Source: Euzebya pacifica (lineage in GTDB: Bacteria; Actinomycetota; Nitriliruptoria; Euzebyales; Euzebyaceae). Taken from it: 64,000 nucleotides of DNA. The notes below the pieces were generated by a model. That model was given only the letters and a program-made list of their open reading frames with translations. It ran no database searches and was not told the origin of the DNA. The stretch is from assembly GCF_003344865.1 (NCBI RefSeq), contig NZ_CP031165.1, positions 868,001-932,000 on the forward strand, given 5' to 3'. Each line of letters begins with the position of its first letter. The first letter of the stretch is position 1. Of the stretch, positions 42,941 through 50,731 are shown piece by piece. The position numbers and the translations under genes were made by a program.

Positions 42941-44010
42941 GCCTGAAGGTGCTGCACGTCCTCGATGTCCTGCGTCCATCCGGGGCGGAGACCTGCCTTC
43001 GTGTGGCTGGGTCGATGTGGGACGCAGAGGACATCAGCTGCGATGTGCTGGCCACCGGAGACGAGCTCGGCCCGTACGCGGTCCAGCTCCGCGAGGCGGG
43101 CTACCGGACGGGGCACCTGCCCCTGGACGACATGCGTCGGTTCCTCCGCAGCTTTCCCCGCCTGGTGAGGAGCGAGGGCTACGACGTGGTGCACATCCAC
43201 GTCGAGCGGGCCAACTTCCACATCGCCCTCCTGTCGATGTGGGCAGGGGCCAGGGTGGTCCAGCACGTCCACAACGTCTTCGACTTCGACGGCGCGTTGC
43301 GGCTCGAACGGACGGTCCAGCGTCGGATCGCCCGTGCGCTCGGTGTGCCGTTCCTGGGGGTGTCCCAGGACGTCGTGGACAACGAGCGAACCCGCTACGG
43401 GATCGAGGCGGAGGTCTTCCTGAACTGGGCAGACATCGATCGATACCGTCCGCCCTCCGACAGCCAACGAGCGGCGGCTCGGCAGGCGCTGGGCCTGGAC
43501 GAGGACGCCTTCGTCCTCGCCAGCGTTGCCAACTGCCACGACTTCAAGAACCACGATGTCGTGGTGCGGGCGCTGGCGCGCCTGCCCCGCGACGTGGTCT
43601 GGCTGCACGTTGGCGCGGGCAGCCTGCTCGCGCAGGAGCAGGAGCTCGCCCAGCAGCTGGGTGTATCGGATCGGATCCAGTTCCTCGGCCAGCGCGATCC
43701 GCTGCCGTCGCTCCATGCTGCCGACGCGTTCGTGATGAACTCCCTGTACGAGGGGCAGGGGATCAGCGCCATCGAAGCCCTCGCGGCTGGTCTGCCCGCG
43801 GTCCTCAGCGACGTCGACGGCCTCCGCAACCTCAAGGGCATGGACGTGCCGGCCGTGTGGTGCGGAACCGACGTCGACACACTGGTGGACGCGATCGAGG
43901 CGATCCGGACGCGGCCACCCCAAGGAACCACTGACATCATGCTGAAGTCGTTCAGCCCCCACGAGCGGGTTCCCGCGCTGGCTGCCCGGTACCGATCGGT
44001 GGCGGCATGA
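42937..44010 (+). CDS. GT4 family glycosyltransferase
   Basis: The 357-residue GT-B enzyme begins LKVLHVLDVLRPSGAETCLR, the usual GT4 opening with the G.E loop. GYDVVHIHVERANFHIALLS and ARVVQHVHNVFDFDGALRLE lie in the N-terminal domain. The C-terminal donor domain has FVLASVANCHDFKNHDVVVR, then VSDRIQFLGQRDPLPSLHAA, and NSLYEGQGISAIEALAAGLP, which carries the conserved E-x7-E pair. Donor and acceptor are not deducible. Overlaps of 4 bases with the CpsF-type gene and the next GT4 gene indicate a single translational unit. Confidence 0.88.
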   Translation: MSLKVLHVLDVLRPSGAETCLRVAGSMWDAEDISCDVLATGDELGPYAVQLREAGYRTGHLPLDDMRRFLRSFPRLVRSEGYDVVHIHVERANFHIALLSMWAGARVVQHVHNVFDFDGALRLERTVQRRIARALGVPFLGVSQDVVDNERTRYGIEAEVFLNWADIDRYRPPSDSQRAAARQALGLDEDAFVLASVANCHDFKNHDVVVRALARLPRDVVWLHVGAGSLLAQEQELAQQLGVSDRIQFLGQRDPLPSLHAADAFVMNSLYEGQGISAIEALAAGLPAVLSDVDGLRNLKGMDVPAVWCGTDVDTLVDAIEAIRTRPPQGTTDIMLKSFSPHERVPALAARYRSVAA

Positions 44011-45200
44011 CGCCGGGGGACCAGCCGCTGCGCATCGGGATGTTGACCCCACTCAGCACCGGCCCGCTGACGCACCTCCTGGACGACCCGCCTGCCGACC
44101 TGCCCGCGGGCATCGGCGGTCCCGGCCCGACCGACCTCATCGCCGCCCTGGCGGCGGCAGGCCATCACGTCACCGCGATCTCGTTGTCCCCCGAAGCGGC
44201 GGCGCCCGTCAGGGCACGTGGGACGCACCTCGACCTGCGGCTCCTGCCGATGCGTGAGGAGCACCGAGGCCGCGACGCCTACGGGCCGGAGCGCAAGGCG
44301 CTCAGGGCCGAGCTCGACGGACTCGACGTCGACGTGGTGCATGCGCAGTGGACCTACGAGTACGCGTTGACCGCCCATCACGCCACCGTCCCCTACGTCG
44401 TGACGGTTCGTGACTGGACGCCCCAGGTCCTCCGGTACAACTTCATCCCCTACTGGCTGGTCAAGCTCGGGATGAACGCCGTCGTCCTGGGTCGCCGGCC
44501 ACACCTGACGACGCCGTCGCCGTCGGTGCTCCGTCGCCTCGGGCGCCTGGGCTTCCGCAACGTCCGGCACATCCCGAACGGGCTGCAGATCCAGGACATG
44601 GCCGTCGACCGGCCTCGGGAGGCACCGAAGGACCCCCCGGTGCTCCTGAGCGTGACCAACGAGTTCTCCGGACGCAAGAACACCGGGGCCCTGCTGCAGG
44701 CCTTCGCCATCATCCGTCGCCGTCATCCGGCTGCCGAGCTGCTCATGATCGGCAACGAGCACGGCCCCGGGGACGAGGCAGCCCGATGGGCAACCGAACG
44801 AGGACTGCACGTCGGGGTGCAGTTCCTCGGAGAGCAGTCCCGCAGCGAGGTGGTTGCGGCCATGGACGGGGCGGACCTCCTGGTCCATCCCGCGCGAGAG
44901 GAGCCGTTCGGCATCGTCGTGATCGAGGCGATGAGCCGGGGGTTGCCGGTCGTCGGCGGGACCAGGGCCGGCGGCGTGCCGTTCATCCTCGACGGGGGTG
45001 CTGCTGGTGAGCTGGTCGACGTCGACAACCCCGAGTCGATCGTGGCCGGCATCCTGACGCTGCTCGGCAACCGGTCTCGGTACGCCGAGTGCTCCACCGT
45101 CGGGCTGCAACGGGTCACCGAGGAGTTCGACGTCAGTCGTCTCGCCGAGCTGTACGTTCGGGCCTACCGCGATGCCATGGCTGGGCGCTGGGTGCGATGA
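44007..45200 (+). CDS. GT4 family glycosyltransferase
   Basis: The 397-residue GT-B enzyme starts RIGMLTPLSTGPLTHLLDDP and continues with VDVVHAQWTYEYALTAHHAT and VTVRDWTPQVLRYNF. The C-terminal domain has VLLSVTNEFSGRKNTGALLQ, LLMIGNEHGPGDEAARWATE, and HPAREEPFGIVVIEAMSRGL, the GT4 E-x7-E motif in its most typical form. It has a slightly longer N-terminal loop than its neighbour. Its partner genes overlap on both sides by 4 bases, and the flippase gene follows. Confidence 0.9.
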   Translation: MTPGDQPLRIGMLTPLSTGPLTHLLDDPPADLPAGIGGPGPTDLIAALAAAGHHVTAISLSPEAAAPVRARGTHLDLRLLPMREEHRGRDAYGPERKALRAELDGLDVDVVHAQWTYEYALTAHHATVPYVVTVRDWTPQVLRYNFIPYWLVKLGMNAVVLGRRPHLTTPSPSVLRRLGRLGFRNVRHIPNGLQIQDMAVDRPREAPKDPPVLLSVTNEFSGRKNTGALLQAFAIIRRRHPAAELLMIGNEHGPGDEAARWATERGLHVGVQFLGEQSRSEVVAAMDGADLLVHPAREEPFGIVVIEAMSRGLPVVGGTRAGGVPFILDGGAAGELVDVDNPESIVAGILTLLGNRSRYAECSTVGLQRVTEEFDVSRLAELYVRAYRDAMAGRWVR

Positions 45201-46747
45201 CCGACACCGGGGACGCCGCCGAGCCGAACCTGACGCGTCGAACCCTGGGAGGCTTCTCCTGGAGTGTCGGTGGCCGTGTCCTGGGCCTGGTGGCGCAGAT
45301 CGCCTACACCTCGGTGATGGCCAGGCTCCTGACGCCCGAGCTGTTCGGCATCATGGCAAGCGCCCAGGTGGTCCTGCTGGCCGGCCAGATCCTGGCCGAG
45401 CTCGGCATCGGCCGGGCACTGGTGCAGGCCGACGAGCTGTCGACCGAGCAGGTGCGAGCGGCGTTCACCGCCAGCGTGGGGTTGGGCGTCGTGCTCACGG
45501 GAGTCCTCGTGCTGGCCGCACCGGCGGTGGGGCTGCTCTTCGATGATCCGGCGGTCACGTCGGTGACCCGGGTGATGGCGACGGTGCTGATCTTCATCAC
45601 GCTGGGCCTCACTGCCGAGGCGATGCTCCTCCGCTCCATGCGCTTCAAGCAAGTGGCGTTGCTGGAGCTCGGTGCCTTCGTCGTCGGGTACCTCTTCGTG
45701 GGCATCGGCGCCGGCCTCGCGGGGGCCGGGGTCTGGTCGTTGGTCGCCGCGGCAGTGACCAAGGCGGCGGTCTTCACCATCGGGTGCCTGCTGGTGGCGC
45801 GTCACCCGATGCGTCCCATGCTGGCCTGGAGCAGGGTTCGGTCCCTGTATGCCTTCGGCTCCCAGGTCTCGGTGATCTCCGTTGTGGAGTACCTGACCCT
45901 CGCCCTTCCCCCGACCGCGATCAGTCGCGCGCTCGGCCAGGCGCAGCTGGGTCAGTTCAACCAGGGCAACCGCATCGTCGAGCTGCCCTTCGTCAACATC
46001 TCCCAGGCCCTCTCCGACGTGCTGTTCCCCGCGATGGCACGTGTCAAGGAGGATCGTCAACGCATGGCAGGGGCGTACCTGACTGCCCTGCAGGTGACGG
46101 CTGGCCTCCTGCTGCCGTGTGCAGCGGGGCTGGCCGTGGCCTCCGACGAGATCGTGCTGGTCCTGCTGGGCGACCAGTGGGGGCCGGCTGCCGCGGTGTT
46201 GCCGCTGCTGGCGTTCCAGCCGGTCGTGCTCATGCTGAGCCACTACGGGGGCGTCGTCTGTGAGGCCCTGGGAACCCTGGGTGCCAAGCTCGCCATCCAG
46301 GTGGTCACCCTCCTGTTGCTGGCGGCGGGCTTCGGGCTGACCGGTACCCACGGTCTTCTGGCCATGGTCCTGGCGATGCTCGTCGTCCGTGTGCTCCGGT
46401 TTGTCGCGTATCTTGCGCTCATGCACCGGATACTGCCGCTCGGGCACGCCGATCAACCCGTTGCGCTCCTGGGGGGCCTGGCCGCGTCTGCGGTGGTTGC
46501 CGCCGCCATATGGGGATGGACCAGCTTGGCCCATTCGTTGGGCATCGTCGTCCCTGTCGTGCTGGCCGGCCAGGTCCTGGTCGGGGCCGTCGCGTTGACC
46601 GCGAGCGCGTTCTACGGGCCCCTGCGGGGTACGCGAGACGTCTTCGTCCAGCGGCTGGAATGGGCGGGTATCGGGGCTGGCGGGCCGGGGGGCCGCCTGC
46701 TGCGCGTGCTGCGCACGGGACAGCCGGAGAGCGCTGCGCGCCCATGA
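45197..46747 (+). CDS. Wzx-type flippase (MOP superfamily polysaccharide exporter)
   Basis: The 516-residue membrane protein has about 12-14 transmembrane helices throughout. LTRRTLGGFSWSVGGRVLGL and VMARLLTPELFGIMASAQVV (residues 13-60) match the MOP/RfbX family N-terminus, and FGSQVSVISVVEYLTLALPP with LGQAQLGQFNQGNRIVELPF follow the half-repeat. It would flip the lipid-linked repeat unit across the membrane before Wzy polymerises it. The ATG overlaps the preceding transferase and its stop overlaps the next (ATGA). Confidence 0.93.
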   Translation: MTDTGDAAEPNLTRRTLGGFSWSVGGRVLGLVAQIAYTSVMARLLTPELFGIMASAQVVLLAGQILAELGIGRALVQADELSTEQVRAAFTASVGLGVVLTGVLVLAAPAVGLLFDDPAVTSVTRVMATVLIFITLGLTAEAMLLRSMRFKQVALLELGAFVVGYLFVGIGAGLAGAGVWSLVAAAVTKAAVFTIGCLLVARHPMRPMLAWSRVRSLYAFGSQVSVISVVEYLTLALPPTAISRALGQAQLGQFNQGNRIVELPFVNISQALSDVLFPAMARVKEDRQRMAGAYLTALQVTAGLLLPCAAGLAVASDEIVLVLLGDQWGPAAAVLPLLAFQPVVLMLSHYGGVVCEALGTLGAKLAIQVVTLLLLAAGFGLTGTHGLLAMVLAMLVVRVLRFVAYLALMHRILPLGHADQPVALLGGLAASAVVAAAIWGWTSLAHSLGIVVPVVLAGQVLVGAVALTASAFYGPLRGTRDVFVQRLEWAGIGAGGPGGRLLRVLRTGQPESAARP

Positions 46748-47811
46748 AGCTGAGCATCTGTGTTCCCACCCGCAACCGTCCCGCGATGGTCGAGGAGCTG
46801 CTCACGACCCTGACCGCGCTCCCGGACGACGTCGTCGATGTCGAGATCCTGGTCGGGGACAACTCCACCAACGACGAGACCGCGGCCGTGGCCGAGCGGT
46901 TCCCGAACGTGGCCTACCATCGCAACGACGGGGACCTCGGGGCCTACGGCAACTTCAACGGACTCGTCGCGCGTGCGAGCGGTGAATGGGTCCATGTCGT
47001 CGCTGACGACGACGCCATCCATCCCGACTACCTGGCCGGTGTGGTCGAGGCGATGCACGACCCGACGGCCGTGCTGATCACGGGCCGGGTCGGGTTCGTG
47101 GGCGACGATGCTGCTCGTGTGGAGGCAGGGCACTACGGACGAATCACCCGTATGGGCATCGAGTTCCCCGACACCGTCCAGGGCGAGCGAATGATCAACC
47201 TCGCGCTGCGCGACGGGTGCCCGTTCGAGTTCTCCCACACCCTGATGCGACGCGAGACGGTCCTGATGGTCGGCGGGTTCGATCGGACCTTCCGGCTGCA
47301 GGGCGACTTCGACCTGTGGCTGCGCATGCTCGGGCAGGGGACCGCACGGTTCGTCGAGGCCTACCTGGGTGAGTTCCGTGTCTACGAGGGGAACATGCTC
47401 GCCGACAAGGAGTCGGAGCGAGCCTTCCGCGTCGAACGGACGCTGATCTGGCTCATGTCCCTCGCCCGGCACACCGACATCCTCGTGCCGGAGGTCAGGC
47501 AGGCGTTGATCCGGGAAGTCCGGCGCGAGGTCCCGCGAATCCGGGTGTTCACGCGCGTGGGCATCGGCGGGCCGTTGACCGACGGTCTCCTCAGCCTGGC
47601 GCTGCTCAACGCCGAGGCCGCCCTGCGGAGCCGCGGCCTGGGGAACACCCTCGAGCTTCCCGGCGTCCCGCTCCTGTCGGAGATGCCGCGGAGCGCCGTC
47701 CGGTTGTTGTACCTGGTGCTCGACGAGGTCCTGGGCTCCCGAGTTCCGGGCCGTGCTGCCGCCGACATCGGTGCCCGGATGGGCCGGCCGACGGTCTCCC
47801 TCGACCGCTGA
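46744..47811 (+). CDS. GT2 family glycosyltransferase
   Basis: The 355-residue GT-A enzyme has the GT2 fold: KLSICVPTRNRPAMVEELLT (residues 2-21), EILVGDNSTNDETAAVAERF (about 39-58) where the first Asp binds the nucleotide, EWVHVVADDDAIHPDYLAGV with the metal-binding DDD, and GGFDRTFRLQGDFDLWLRML. The C-terminus (about 270-355) is a helical domain without clear family. It ends the overlapping run from gmd onward; 67 bases separate it from the beta-helix lipoprotein gene. Confidence 0.9.
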   Translation: MKLSICVPTRNRPAMVEELLTTLTALPDDVVDVEILVGDNSTNDETAAVAERFPNVAYHRNDGDLGAYGNFNGLVARASGEWVHVVADDDAIHPDYLAGVVEAMHDPTAVLITGRVGFVGDDAARVEAGHYGRITRMGIEFPDTVQGERMINLALRDGCPFEFSHTLMRRETVLMVGGFDRTFRLQGDFDLWLRMLGQGTARFVEAYLGEFRVYEGNMLADKESERAFRVERTLIWLMSLARHTDILVPEVRQALIREVRREVPRIRVFTRVGIGGPLTDGLLSLALLNAEAALRSRGLGNTLELPGVPLLSEMPRSAVRLLYLVLDEVLGSRVPGRAAADIGARMGRPTVSLDR

Positions 47812-47864
47812 GTCCTCCTCACGAGTGCGGCTCTCGCCCCACCGGGGGAGGCTCGTGGGCGCGA

Positions 47865-47870
47865 TACGCT
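47865..47870 (+). promoter_or_regulatory. -10 hexamer TACGCT, leaderless layout
   Basis: TACGCT ends 8 bases before GTG 47879 of the beta-helix lipoprotein gene and fixes that start rather than GTG 47855. Confidence 0.45.
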
Positions 47871-47878
47871 GGCGGCCG

Positions 47879-49378
47879 GTGTTCGCCGTGCTCTGCCCCG
47901 CCCGTGGCCCCCGCCGCCATCGGTGGAGGTTCGTCGTCGTTGTCGTGCTGGTGATGCTGTCGGCCTGTACCGCCACCGGTCCTGCAGACCGGGCGACCAC
48001 GGGCGGCCCGACGACCGTTCGACTCGAGGTCGGTGACCGGTTCGACCGGGTCGTCGCGAACAGCCCTGTGGGGTCCACCTTCGTGATCGCCACAGGCGTG
48101 CACCGACGACAGTTCGTCGCCCCGAGGGACGGTGACGTCTTCGTCGGTGAGGACGGCGCAGTCGTCAGCGGCGCGACCGTGCTCGATCCGGCGGCGTTCC
48201 GGCCTCAGGGGGGCCTTTGGGTGATGGAGGATCGCCACGAGGAACCCTTCCGGGCCGACAACGGCCAGCTCCACGGGGCGATGGAGGACGGTCGCGCCCG
48301 TGATGCCGCCAACCACGATCTGTGGGTGGACGACGTGCGGCTGCAGCACGTGGAAACCCTCGACGACCTGGACCAGGCGGGGGAGTGGTACTTCGACTAC
48401 GGGTCCGATCAGCTGTGGCTGGGCGCCAGGCCGGACGAGTCGACGCCCATGGAGCTGGCCGTGCAACCCGACTTCGTGCGGCCCACCGACGCCGAGGACG
48501 TGTCGATCAGCAACGTGACCCTCCGGCGCTTCGCCACACCGGCCCAGCACGGGGTCATCCACGCTGGTGGCCCCCGATGGACCATCAGCGACGTCGCGGT
48601 CGAGGAAAGTCATGGGACGGGCATCGTCGTGGGCGACGACACCGTGCTCGAGGACAGCATCGTGGTGGACAACGGCCAGCTCGGCGTCGGCGCCGACGGC
48701 GCCCGGGGTGTGGTGGTCCGCAACACCGAGATCGCCCGCAACGGGCAGCTGGGCTACCTGTGGGCGTGGGAGGCAGGGGGCCTGAAGTTCAAGGACACCG
48801 CCGACACCCGCCTGGAAGGCAACCACGTCCACGACAACCACGGTCCGGGCATCTGGTACGACCTGGGCAACACCGCGGCGCTCGTCGACGGCAACCGCGT
48901 CGAGGACAACGACGTGATGGGCATCTTCTACGAGATCTCCTCCGACGCGACGATCCGGGACAACGAGGTCCTCGGGAACGGCCACGCGGAGGGGATCGGC
49001 ACGCTGGGTGCGGGGATCTTCGTCTCCATCTCCTTCGACGTCCTCATCGAGGGCAACATCACTGCGGGGAACAACCAGGAGATCGTCCTGGTCCACGCCG
49101 ATCGTCGTGAGGAGATCGGGGAGGAGTACGGGGTGCGCGATGTCGTGGTTCGCCGGAACCGTGTCACCATCGACAACGACGGTTCCGTCGGGCTCTACGT
49201 CGACACGGACGAGGACGAGTACTACACCGACCGGGGCAACCGCTTCGAGGACAACACCTACGTGCTGGACGGCTGCGAACGCTGCTTCCTGTGGGAGGAG
49301 CCGGTGGACCTCGCGACGTGGCAGGAGCTTGGCAACGACCTCGGCGTGAACCCCGAGATCCGTGACGGAGGACCCTAG
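47879..49378 (+). CDS. Right-handed parallel beta-helix lipoprotein
   Basis: The 499-residue product has a lipoprotein signal with lipobox LSA-Cys at Cys30, after a strong hydrophobic stretch. The mature protein starts with a conserved module containing FVAPRDGDVFVGEDGAVVSG (about 80-100) and EWYFDYGSDQLWLGA (about 171-185). A beta-helix of about 250 residues follows, with turns such as NTEIARNGQLGYLWAWEAGG and VHDNHGPGIWYDLGN, rich in Asn and Gly. It shares its core with the proteins at 50732 and 53329. Related folds include polysaccharide lyases, epimerases and adhesins; enzymatic activity is inferred, not shown. The Wzy gene begins 3 bases downstream. Confidence 0.85.
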   Translation: MFAVLCPARGPRRHRWRFVVVVVLVMLSACTATGPADRATTGGPTTVRLEVGDRFDRVVANSPVGSTFVIATGVHRRQFVAPRDGDVFVGEDGAVVSGATVLDPAAFRPQGGLWVMEDRHEEPFRADNGQLHGAMEDGRARDAANHDLWVDDVRLQHVETLDDLDQAGEWYFDYGSDQLWLGARPDESTPMELAVQPDFVRPTDAEDVSISNVTLRRFATPAQHGVIHAGGPRWTISDVAVEESHGTGIVVGDDTVLEDSIVVDNGQLGVGADGARGVVVRNTEIARNGQLGYLWAWEAGGLKFKDTADTRLEGNHVHDNHGPGIWYDLGNTAALVDGNRVEDNDVMGIFYEISSDATIRDNEVLGNGHAEGIGTLGAGIFVSISFDVLIEGNITAGNNQEIVLVHADRREEIGEEYGVRDVVVRRNRVTIDNDGSVGLYVDTDEDEYYTDRGNRFEDNTYVLDGCERCFLWEEPVDLATWQELGNDLGVNPEIRDGGP

Positions 49379-49380
49379 GA

Positions 49381-50700
49381 ATGGGAATCGAACTACTGGC
49401 AATCCTCGGCGGATTCGGCTTGCTCGGACTGCTCGTGATGGATCTGACGCTGGAGCGTCAGGACACGCCGTGGTTGTTCGTGTGTGCCATCGCCCTGGCC
49501 CGCGAGGTCAGCGATCCCCTCCCGTCGATCTCGGCGGCCGGACTGGCGATCAACGGCGAGGACATCCTCCTGGCCGTGGCCCTGCTGGTCGTGGGGGGTT
49601 GGGTCCTGCGCGGCATCGCGGTACAGGTTCCCCAGCTCCTCCTGATCGGTGCCCTGGGCCTGGCGATGTTCTCGGTGCTGCGCGGTGGCGCGGTCTACGG
49701 CCTGCCGGGCGCGATCAACGAGGCCCGCGAGACGCTGTACTTCATCGCCGGTGCGCTGCTTGGCAGCTTCGTCCCCGTCGGTGCCGAGGCGCGACGCCGG
49801 TTGATGCGCGGGTGGCTGTTCCTCGCCGCGTCGCTGACCGCCTTGGCCGTCCTCAGATGGGGCATCGTGTTCGCCGGACTGCCCTTCACTGGTCCGTGGT
49901 ACGAGACCGAGTTCGGTGGCCTTCGGGTGCTGTCGAGCAACGGGACGCTGGTCATCACCATCGCGTTCCTGACCCTCCTGCCCCGAACCCTCCGGGGCAT
50001 CGCGACAGACCTCGAGCGCCTCCTCGTGGCGGGGTTCGGGGCCACGGTCCTGCTGCTCCAGCACCGCTCGGTGTGGATCGTCTTCGTGCTCGGCACCGCG
50101 TTCATGGTGGTGGAGTACCGCAAGCAGATGTCCCGCGGGGTGATCATGGGTGCAGGTGTGGCCATGGTCGTGGTCGGGTTGACCGCCCTGACCTACCTGA
50201 ACGTCTCCGAGCTCTCCGACAGCGCCACCGAGGCCGACGCGGCGAGCGACACCACCTGGGAGTGGCGGGTCTCGGGCTGGGGGGACCTGCTCGACCACGG
50301 CCCCGAGGGCGTGCTCGAATGGGGCATCGGGGTGCCGTACGGCGCCGGCTGGAACCGGTCGGTGTCGGCGGGCTTCGATGTCGACGTGCCGCCCCACAAC
50401 TTCTACCTGGAGATGGTCCTGCGGATCGGCGTGCTCGGGATCGGGTTCATCCTGGTCGCGGGCATCGAGTCAGCACGACGGCTTCGCGCCCACGAGCTCG
50501 ACGTGGACGACGGGTACTTCAACGCCGTGACCATGCAGGTGATCCTGCTGTCACAGGCCCTGTACTCCATTCCCTACAACCTGGGCATGGAACAGGGCCT
50601 GCTGCTCGGGCTCGCGATCGCCATCTGGGCCGATCCGCTGCGCCGCGAGGGCAAGGGCATGCACGTCGTCGCGCCCAACCCCGCGATCGTGCGGCGCTGA
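49381..50700 (+). CDS. Wzy polymerase/O-antigen ligase-like membrane protein
   Basis: The 439-residue protein has about 10-11 transmembrane helices and an extracytoplasmic loop between the later ones (about 275-345). The loop carries WEWRVSGWGDLLDHGPEGVL, GIGVPYGAGWN and PHNFYLEMVLRIG, a pattern of Arg-Gly and His-Asn residues seen in Wzy/WaaL proteins. It probably polymerises repeat units or ligates the glycan. Family members diverge strongly, so the exact role rests on topology and context beside a flippase and co-polymerase. A hairpin terminator follows immediately. Confidence 0.86.
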   Translation: MGIELLAILGGFGLLGLLVMDLTLERQDTPWLFVCAIALAREVSDPLPSISAAGLAINGEDILLAVALLVVGGWVLRGIAVQVPQLLLIGALGLAMFSVLRGGAVYGLPGAINEARETLYFIAGALLGSFVPVGAEARRRLMRGWLFLAASLTALAVLRWGIVFAGLPFTGPWYETEFGGLRVLSSNGTLVITIAFLTLLPRTLRGIATDLERLLVAGFGATVLLLQHRSVWIVFVLGTAFMVVEYRKQMSRGVIMGAGVAMVVVGLTALTYLNVSELSDSATEADAASDTTWEWRVSGWGDLLDHGPEGVLEWGIGVPYGAGWNRSVSAGFDVDVPPHNFYLEMVLRIGVLGIGFILVAGIESARRLRAHELDVDDGYFNAVTMQVILLSQALYSIPYNLGMEQGLLLGLAIAIWADPLRREGKGMHVVAPNPAIVRR

Positions 50701-50726
50701 TGCTGGGGACCGAGCGGTCCCCAGCA
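50701..50726. terminator. Bidirectional hairpin terminator
   Basis: TGCTGGGGACC (50701-50711) pairs perfectly with GGTCCCCAGCA (50716-50726) across a four-base loop, immediately between the convergent Wzy-like and cell-wall-binding genes. Confidence 0.75.
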
Positions 50727-50731
50727 GTGGA

